The notes under the pieces are model-generated. The model was not told the DNA's origin. It saw only the letters and a list, made by a program, of their open reading frames with translations, and did not search any database. A stretch of DNA of 11,855 nucleotides from assembly GCA_015486905.1 (NCBI GenBank), contig WFQV01000474.1:1-11855 (forward strand), in the 5' to 3' direction. The DNA is from Melioribacteraceae bacterium (GTDB taxonomy: Bacteria > Bacteroidota > Ignavibacteria > Ignavibacteriales > Melioribacteraceae). How positions within the stretch are numbered: the stretch's first letter is position 1; every line of letters begins with the position of its first letter. A program made the translations under genes and the position numbers. Positions 6,760 to 11,855 of this stretch are shown one piece after another.

Positions 6760-7190
6760 GACCATTAACAATCCATTCATCCAGCCATCCAACTTGTCGC
6801 GACGTAGCCCGCGCGCAGCGAGGGCGTAGGCGGATCATCCATTAATCTCTTCCCGAAGAACGAGCAATGCGGCTGAAGCCGAAAATTTTTTCTTCTATTC
6901 TAAACACGTTGACTGAAGTCAACGTCAATGCTGACCGACCCAACATTCCATTCTTCCATTATTCCAACACCCCATTTACAATTCACAATTAACAATTTAC
7001 CATTTAGAATTCACCATTCAGAATCCATCCATCCAATTATCCAGCCATCCAACTTGTCGCGACGTAGCCCGAGCGCAGCGAGGGCGTAGTCGGATCATCC
7101 ATTAATCCCTATCCCGAATGAAATTGAAATTCGGCTAAAGCAGGAAAATCTTTTCTCTATTCAATGCCGCAGTAATGACTGAAACCAATG
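6760..7190. repeat. Direct duplication with 260-bp period containing REP-like palindromes
   Basis: 6781-6850 and 7041-7110 match at about 67 of 70 positions by eye. Weaker similarity runs on in both directions, to about 6930 and 7190. The conserved core, GACGTAGCCC...GAGGGCGTAG, forms GCCC/GGGC flanked by a GTA/GTA internal loop. Copy 1 also has hairpins at 6870-6881 (CGGC/GCCG around TGAA) and 6906-6925 (ACGTTGAC/GTCAACGT around TGAA). In copy 2 the matching places have decayed (TCGGCTAAAGCAGG; ATGACTGAAACCAATGG). AT-rich CAATT/ACCATT simple sequence lies between the copies at about 6970-7020. Confidence 0.7.
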
Positions 7191-7235
7191 GCAAATTCAG
7201 TAAAATATTTTTACAAAGCAGCTTTAAAAACAATC

Positions 7236-7266
7236 TTTTCCCTTTACGGCAAAATCAATATATTTG
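7236..7266 (+). promoter_or_regulatory. Possible Bacteroidota-type promoter for the antiporter gene
   Basis: TATATTTG at 7259-7266 fits the TAnnTTTG -7 box described for Bacteroidota. A TTTT at 7236-7239 stands 19 bp upstream where TTTG is expected. It lies 29 bp before the chosen ATG. The match is short and AT-rich, so chance is a real alternative. Confidence 0.3.
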
Positions 7267-7294
7267 TAGCCAAATTTAAAAACAATTGGTGCTG

Positions 7295-8779
7295 ATGGAT
7301 CATTATTCTTTTTGGTCGATTTTACCCCCCGTTTTAGCTATTATTTTAGCTATTAAAACACGTCAGGTGTTTGTCTCACTTCTTTTCGGTATTTGGCTTG
7401 GCTGGGTTATCCTTGCCGGTGGCAACATAATAAACGGAACGGTACAAACAATTGAAGCTCTTGTTAACGTTTTTAAAAATCCGGGAAATACCCGTACAAT
7501 AATGTTCAGCTCTCTGGTAGGTGCGTTAATCGCCTTTATTCAACGCTCCGGCGGTGTTGATGGTTTCGTAAAAATTGTAAATAGGATTCTCAACGGACTT
7601 GAAAAAAAGAACATCGGTGAAAGTAGAAAAATCGTACAAATAATTGCTTGGCTTACCGGTGCTTCGATATTTGTAGAATCCAGCATAAACGCTTTAACCG
7701 TTGGAACAGTTTTCCGTCCGATATTTGACAGACTTAAAATTCCGCGTGAAAAATTAGCTTACATTGCAGATTCAATTTCAGCACCGACTTGCATTTTGAT
7801 TCCCCTTAATGCTTGGGGTGCGTACATAATGGGCTTAATTGCCGCACAGGGATTTGCAAATCCGTTCAAAGTTTTAGTTCATGCTTTCCCTTACAATTTC
7901 TACCCGATGCTTGCAATGGCTATGGTTGTAATCATTATTATTTCGGGGAAAGATTTCGGTCCGATGAAAAAAGCCGAAGACCGGGCAAGGAAAGAAGGTA
8001 AAGTAATACGTGACGATGCAACGCCATTAATTTCATCGGATGTGGTTTCCCTACCGCGTAAAACCGGTGTCTCCCCCAAAGCACGCAATATGGTTATCCC
8101 TATTTTTGTAATGGTCTCGATGATGCCTATTATGCTTGTGCTTACCGGTTGGAATTCGGTTGCAAACATTCAGCAATATCCCTGGTACAAACAAATATTC
8201 TTTGCAATAGGGCAAGGCTCAGGTTCGGCTTCCGTTCTTTACTCGGTGTTAATTGCAATTACAACAGGAATTATTCTCTACACCGCTCAAAGAATTTTTT
8301 CATTTAAGGAGACGGTTGATTTAGTATTCAAAGGCATTAGCGGGTTAATACCCCTTGCATTGCTAATGATGTTAGCCTTTGCTATCGGTACGGTTTGTAA
8401 GGAACTCGGTACCGGTATCTACGTTGCTGAAGTCACAAAAAGCTGGCTGGCGCCAAAATTTGTTCCGGTTGTTGTTTTTCTCGTCTCTTGTTTCATTGCT
8501 TTCGCAACGGGTACGTCCTGGGGCACATTTGCAATAATGATTGCAATCGGCGTGCCAATGGCTCAAAGCCTTGATGCAAATCTTTATTTAACAATTGCCG
8601 CAGCATTAGGCGGCGGGGTTTTCGGTGATCACTGCTCACCTATTTCGGATACAACAATTATCTCGTCAATGGCATCCGCAAGCGACCACATCGATCACGT
8701 TAAAACACAATTACCTTACGCCGTCACTGCAGGAATAGTAACAGCATTTATTTATTTGGTGCTGGGATTGATATTTTAA
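7295..8779 (+). CDS. nhaC: Na+/H+ antiporter of the NhaC family
   Basis: A polytopic inner-membrane protein of 494 aa, probably with 11-13 membrane segments, which exchanges cytoplasmic Na+ (or an organic acid in malate/lactate relatives) for H+. Family hallmarks, numbered from the chosen ATG, are ALIAFIQRSGGVDGF near 77-91, GASIFVESSINALTVGT near 122-138, ISAPTCILIPLNAWGAY near 161-177, FATGTSWGTFAIM near 403-415, and GGGVFGDHCSPISDTTIISS near 439-458, the most diagnostic segment. The cytoplasmic loop near 217-265 is charged. The frame is open 9 bp further upstream from TTG 7286 with no clear Shine-Dalgarno for either start; ATG 7295 gives MDHYSFWSILPP and is preferred. It stands alone between repeat-rich gaps and is probably monocistronic. 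The exact substrate cannot be told from sequence. Confidence 0.93.
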   Translation: MDHYSFWSILPPVLAIILAIKTRQVFVSLLFGIWLGWVILAGGNIINGTVQTIEALVNVFKNPGNTRTIMFSSLVGALIAFIQRSGGVDGFVKIVNRILNGLEKKNIGESRKIVQIIAWLTGASIFVESSINALTVGTVFRPIFDRLKIPREKLAYIADSISAPTCILIPLNAWGAYIMGLIAAQGFANPFKVLVHAFPYNFYPMLAMAMVVIIIISGKDFGPMKKAEDRARKEGKVIRDDATPLISSDVVSLPRKTGVSPKARNMVIPIFVMVSMMPIMLVLTGWNSVANIQQYPWYKQIFFAIGQGSGSASVLYSVLIAITTGIILYTAQRIFSFKETVDLVFKGISGLIPLALLMMLAFAIGTVCKELGTGIYVAEVTKSWLAPKFVPVVVFLVSCFIAFATGTSWGTFAIMIAIGVPMAQSLDANLYLTIAAALGGGVFGDHCSPISDTTIISSMASASDHIDHVKTQLPYAVTAGIVTAFIYLVLGLIF

Positions 8780-9170
8780 CTCTTTAGGGTTAAAAGACTT
8801 AAAAGTTTAAAGAGGAAGTGAACAGAGAACAGAAAATCAATTACGGATGAAAAGACGGAAGAAGGATGATTGGATAAATGGATGATTGGATGGCAATTAA
8901 CAGAGAGTTATTAATTAAGAATGTTGAATTTTGAATGCTGAATGTTGAATTAACTAATCCGTGAGCATCCGTTTAATCCGTGTAATCTGTGTTCTATCCA
9001 ATCTGCGGAAATCATAATCAATCATGACAAATCTGCGTCCCATTCCCTCCCCCACAACCTGCGGGGTGGAAACCAATACTCGCTACACACCGTTACCTTT
9101 TCTAAACCCTAAACTCCCGAACTTTCTAAAAAAACTTGGTTTTTAGTTAAATGGAATTTGAGAATTTATG
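8780..9170. repeat. Gene-free gap with simple repeats
   Basis: No credible gene is present in this 391-bp stretch. At 8780-8814 a weak stem (CTCTTTA with TAAAGAG, 21-nt loop) lies just after the antiporter stop but has no T-run. A 16-bp unit, GGATGATTGGATAAAT, is repeated at 8864-8879 and 8880-8893, inverted relative to the CCATCC words left of 7.1 kb. GAATGTTGAATT-like simple sequence occupies about 8920-8953, followed by ATCCGTG-type repeats at about 8957-8993. The rest is featureless except for the terminator candidate at 9126-9146. Confidence 0.6.
9126..9146 (-). terminator. Candidate terminator after the CGGC-domain gene
   Basis: On the minus strand CTAAAAAC, a CAA loop and GTTTTTTTAG form an AT-rich hairpin whose 3' arm is itself a run of seven T. 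It starts about 25 bp after the stop codon of the CGGC gene. The low GC of the stem makes it a weak intrinsic terminator. Confidence 0.35.
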
Positions 9171-9608
9171 CTAATCGTATTTTTTCCTTAGTTCTTCGTT
9201 TCCCAATGTCGGCTTAATAAATTCTTGCCATTCTTCGCTTTCCCACGTACCGAGTTTTTTGTGGACACTGTAATATTTTTGAGGTATGGGATGCGTTCCT
9301 ACAACAACCGGAATGTTAAACTTTGTCTCAATATAATTTTTGAAATAAGCAATGTACGGGCACGGTGGATATCCGACAACGAAACCTGTTGCGAAATGAA
9401 TTGCTTCAGCTCCGTTTTTAATCATCTCTTCGGGTGCGTATTCAATATTCCCACCGGGGCAGCCGCCGCAACTTGTGTAACCTACAATTTCCAAAGGTTC
9501 GTCCTTTGAATAAATGTCAAATGCCCCTTCCCTATTTTGCATCGACTTGAAGCATTTGCCGCCCGCACAATTTTTGTAACGCTCGCAGATGATTATTCCT
9601 ACTTTCAT
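9171..9608 (-). CDS. CGGC-domain protein, putative metal-binding or redox
   Basis: A small soluble protein of 145 aa with no signal peptide or membrane segment. The defining motif is YTSCGGCPGGN (44-54, Cys47 and Cys50). Other conserved-looking cysteines are C8, C14 and C19 in the N-terminal part and C83 in YPPCPY. HFATGF at 71-76 and H106 in GTHP could add ligands. The CGGC domain family is predicted to bind metal through its cysteine clusters; its biochemical role is not established. GAGGAG lies 8 nt before the ATG, a strong ribosome site that fixes the start. The methyltransferase gene lies 125 bp upstream on the same strand. A shared operon is possible, but a promoter candidate sits in the gap. 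Confidence 0.88.
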   Translation of the reverse strand: MKVGIIICERYKNCAGGKCFKSMQNREGAFDIYSKDEPLEIVGYTSCGGCPGGNIEYAPEEMIKNGAEAIHFATGFVVGYPPCPYIAYFKNYIETKFNIPVVVGTHPIPQKYYSVHKKLGTWESEEWQEFIKPTLGNEELRKKYD

Positions 9609-9629
9609 GATTTAACTCCTCGCCATTTG

Positions 9630-9657
9630 ATAATACCAAACTTACAAAAAGTGTTAA
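9630..9657 (-). promoter_or_regulatory. Possible promoter for the CGGC-domain gene
   Basis: On the minus strand TTAACA (9652-9657) and TATTAT (9630-9635) are spaced by 16 bp, each one base from the sigma70-type consensus. The -10 box ends 21 bp before the ATG, so the leader would be short. A TAAGTTTG overlapping the spacer also fits the Bacteroidota -7 box, but without a well-spaced upstream element. Confidence 0.35.
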
Positions 9658-9733
9658 AAAATCCTCGTTCAAATTTTACAAAAAAATACGAAAGTTCAAA
9701 CCTAAACAAATGAACGGTCATTGACTCCCAAAA

Positions 9734-10360
9734 CTATTTTAAAGCCTTAATTACAACAAATGCACCTTCACCGTAACCTTCTTTTACGGGTTCAACCTCT
9801 TTTACATCCTTTAAGCTGTGAAAAATTGTTTGTGTAAAATCAAAATTTTCAAACTCTGCCTTTTTCAAATTGGAAACAACTTCATTAACCGAATAGAAAT
9901 TTGCTATTTTATAAAACAGACTTTCTTCTTTATGTTCCCGATATAATTTCCCGACAATACTTTCTTTATCTACAAATCCGACAATTAGAAACCCGCCTTT
10001 TTTTAATACGCGATATGCTTCTCCAAAGGAGGTTTCCAAATCATCCACAAAACAAATAGTGGTTATCATTAAGGCAAAGTCGAATCGGAAATCAACCAAC
10101 GGAAGATGTTCGGCTACGCCGGCAATAATTTCAATCCCCCTTTTTCGAGCTATTTTTCTCATCTCTTTTGATGGCTCAATACCCAATTTAATACTTAAAG
10201 GAGCGGCAAAACGTCCGCTGCCGACTCCTATTTCAACACCATTTGTGCTATCAGGTAATTGATTCTTTACAGCATTAAGTTCCGAAATAAAAGCAAATTT
10301 ATTTCTTTCAAACCAATCTTCATATTCGGATGTAAATTTTTCAAATGGTTGTATTTTCAT
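9734..10360 (-). CDS. Class I SAM-dependent methyltransferase
   Basis: The protein is 208 aa, a typical length for the UbiE/type-11-like methyltransferases, and soluble. Motif I is VEIGVGSGRF (42-51) for SAM binding, then IEPS (61-64, acidic residue at the end of strand 2), AEHLPL (83-88), FDFALMITTICFVDDL (93-108) and RVLKKGGFLIVGFVD (117-131), followed by a C-terminal EGYGEGAFVVIK strand. The fold is certain, but the methyl acceptor cannot be predicted. GGAGGT lies about 9 nt upstream of the ATG and supports the start. It is the first of two minus-strand genes, followed by the CGGC-domain gene. A small hairpin (10399-10418, arms CAATGG and CCATTG) lies in its upstream leader region. Confidence 0.92.
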   Translation of the reverse strand: MKIQPFEKFTSEYEDWFERNKFAFISELNAVKNQLPDSTNGVEIGVGSGRFAAPLSIKLGIEPSKEMRKIARKRGIEIIAGVAEHLPLVDFRFDFALMITTICFVDDLETSFGEAYRVLKKGGFLIVGFVDKESIVGKLYREHKEESLFYKIANFYSVNEVVSNLKKAEFENFDFTQTIFHSLKDVKEVEPVKEGYGEGAFVVIKALK

Positions 10361-10786
10361 TCTCGTTTACCTCCGGTCATTTTTCATCACAAATTTGTCA
10401 ATGGGGCTTTCTCCATTGTATAATTTGGGTTTAACAATCTCATAATTCCTTAATTAAAATATTTCATCATCAAAGTAGCCAATAATAATAAGGCAAATTT
10501 AAAATACAAAATTTCCCTAAATTTATTAAGACAAAAGAAAAAGAAACAGATTCCTAAAGGCTTTGGAACAAACTTATTGAAATTTACTTACATTTTCAGC
10601 TTAAGAAAAAGATTAAAATGAAACTAACATTATTGATTTTTAAACACACAACTTGCCCACCCTTGGCGGGAAGGAAATGATTATTAATTATGAATGATGA
10701 ACCTGCCTGCCGGTAGGCAGGTGATAAATTATGAATTCGTGATGAGCAATTTGATTGCGTAATTGTGTAGTTGGATGGATGAAGAA
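10361..10786. other. Gene-free gap between methyltransferase and repeat copy B
   Basis: The stretch is AT-rich and holds no supported gene. It contains the leader hairpin at 10399-10418 and a tiny frame at 10618-10680 beginning MKLTLLIFKH that runs straight into a CCCACCCTTGGCGGG repeat fragment. It also contains the palindrome at 10701-10722, ATGAATG/TTATGAATT simple sequence, and a GGATGG word next to copy B. Confidence 0.5.
10701..10722. repeat. GC-rich palindrome ACCTGCCT/AGGCAGGT
   Basis: Arms ACCTGCCT (10701-10708) and AGGCAGGT (10715-10722) surround GCCGGT. It is strikingly GC-rich against AT-rich surroundings. Its CCTGCC word also recalls the CCTGCCCCGC motif in copy A and at about 6610. 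Confidence 0.65.
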
Positions 10787-11031
10787 TTGTTCTTTTATTT
10801 TTTGCTTAGAGGTTGAGGTTAAGGTTGAGACTTGTTACAGATCACCGAAAAATAAGCGTACAAAATAATTTTAACAAAGCTCCCCATGAGCGATATTTCA
10901 TTAACTCCGAGCTTCAGCTCGGGGGTAATGCGAGAGAAAAAACTAAGGTGTTTTGGCGCGATTTTTGGATTTTCTCGTTTGGGGAAGATAAAAATCGTGA
11001 CAAAACTTAGGAGGGAAATAATCAGATGAAA
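10787..11031 (+). repeat. Dispersed ~245-bp element, copy B
   Basis: This is the inverted counterpart of 5826-6072. The best matches are TTAGAGGTTGAGGTTAAGGT at the left, the CAAAATAATTTTAACAAAGC stretch, the hairpin at 10901-10928 (imperfect: CCGAGC/GCTCGG core around TTCA, with an A-G mismatch and a T-G pair further out), and AGGGAAATAATCAGATGAAA at the right end. As with copy A, the AATCAGATGAAA end faces the nearby gene, here surE, 51 bp before its ATG. It may therefore supply part of the leader or promoter. Confidence 0.8.
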
Positions 11032-11082
11032 TTTCACTATATTTGAAATTTAAAATTCAAACGGAAATCCGAACGAGGAAAG

Positions 11083-11855
11083 ATGAAGATATTAGTCTCC
11101 AATGATGACGGCATTGACGCCGTAGGAATTCAAGTTCTATCCAATGCTTTAAAAAAAATTGGCGATGTTACAATCGTTGCACCTTTAACCGAACAATCCG
11201 CCGTAGGGCATGCCATTACAATGAAAATTCCTCTGCGCGTAACCAAACAATACAGGGACGGTAAATTTTACGGCTACGCAGTTGACGGCACACCGGCAGA
11301 CTGCATTAAAATGGGAATCCGAAACATTTTAAAGGGAAAACCGGACATAGTAATATCGGGAATAAATCACGGCTCGAACACCGCAGTTAACATTATTTAC
11401 AGCGGCACCGTTTCAGCCGCGCGCGAAGCGGCAATAATGGACGTGCCTGCTATCGCAATCTCTGTTACCGCACATCACCCGAAGCATTACGAATTTGCAG
11501 GCAAAGTAGCGGCACATTTGGCTAAACTTGTTGTTGAGAAGGGATTGCAAAAGGGTTCCTGCCTCAATGTAAACGTACCCGATTTACCGGAAGAAGAGAT
11601 TGCCGGAATTCTTCTCACAAAGCAGGGCGTTTCCAAGTGGGATGATATTTACGAGGAACGAACCGACCCTTACGGTGAGAAGTATTACTGGCTAACGGGC
11701 AATATGACCAAAGACGACCACACCCTCGACAGAGACCAGTTTGCAATTATGAACAAATATGTTGCGGTTACTCCCATTCATTTCGATTTAACCGATTACA
11801 AAACTTTCGAAGAGATGCAAACCTGGGGAATCGATTTTCTTCAAAAGGAAATTAA
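11083..11855 (+). CDS. surE: 5'/3'-nucleotidase SurE (3' end outside window)
   Basis: SurE is a cytoplasmic, metal-dependent nucleoside monophosphate phosphatase (EC 3.1.3.5) linked to stationary-phase survival and nucleotide recycling. The N-terminus MKILVSNDDG gives the metal-binding pair D8-D9. S39 in EQSAVGHAIT and N95 in ISGINHGSN complete the known metal/phosphate site, and YAVDGTPADCIKMG (65-78) is also family-typical. The frame is open for 257 codons to the window edge without a stop. Family members are usually about 245-270 aa, so only a few codons are probably missing. GAGG stands 4 nt before the ATG, a close but acceptable ribosome site. Copy B of the dispersed repeat ends 51 bp upstream and probably overlaps its promoter region. 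Confidence 0.95.
   Translation, partial: MKILVSNDDGIDAVGIQVLSNALKKIGDVTIVAPLTEQSAVGHAITMKIPLRVTKQYRDGKFYGYAVDGTPADCIKMGIRNILKGKPDIVISGINHGSNTAVNIIYSGTVSAAREAAIMDVPAIAISVTAHHPKHYEFAGKVAAHLAKLVVEKGLQKGSCLNVNVPDLPEEEIAGILLTKQGVSKWDDIYEERTDPYGEKYYWLTGNMTKDDHTLDRDQFAIMNKYVAVTPIHFDLTDYKTFEEMQTWGIDFLQKEI

Noticed and set aside
10618..10680. 20-codon frame starting MKLTLLIFKH
   Set aside because: It looks like the start of a signal peptide but runs at once into a repeat fragment and stops; no ribosome site or homologous continuation is visible.

Overview
The window reads like a stretch of an AT-rich chromosome from the Ignavibacteria/Bacteroidota-Chlorobi part of the tree. This is an inference from protein style, from possible TAnnTTTG-type promoters and from the intergenic repeats; no marker gene fixes the taxonomy. 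Only about two thirds of the window codes for protein. The rest is long intergenic DNA packed with small palindromes and dispersed repeats.

Positions 309-5710 hold a signalling locus on the minus strand. In transcription order it encodes a lipoprotein of the oligopeptide-binding (SBP_bac_5) family, a membrane sensor histidine kinase whose start codon overlaps the lipoprotein stop (ATGA), and, after a 603-bp gap, an NtrC-type sigma54-dependent response regulator. No permease or ABC ATPase gene lies beside the binding protein. A plausible reading is that the lipoprotein presents a ligand to the kinase, which then controls a sigma54 regulon. The gap before the regulator is filled with hairpins and bounded by a 15-bp perfect inverted repeat, so it looks like inserted material.

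Positions 5711-7294 are a 1.6-kb gene-free repeat field. It holds a ~245-bp element (copy A), two tandem GTAG-containing REP-like palindromes, CCATCC-type simple repeats, many unique-stem hairpins with conserved loops, and a 260-bp-period direct duplication. Positions 7295-8779 encode an NhaC-family Na+/H+ antiporter on the plus strand.

Positions 9171-10360 carry two minus-strand genes: a class I SAM-dependent methyltransferase followed by a small CGGC-domain cysteine protein, each with a clear Shine-Dalgarno sequence. Copy B of the ~245-bp element follows at 10787-11031, inverted relative to copy A. It sits just upstream of surE, the stationary-phase nucleotidase, which runs off the right edge. 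Copies A and B both lie upstream of a gene with the same end facing it, and together they bracket about 4.7 kb.

The most unusual signal is a population of hairpins scattered through nearly all gene-free DNA. Their stem sequences differ, but the loops are restricted to C-GNA-G, C-TGAA-G or C-TAAA-G types. This suggests selection or mobilisation acting on single-stranded DNA or RNA structure rather than on one sequence.
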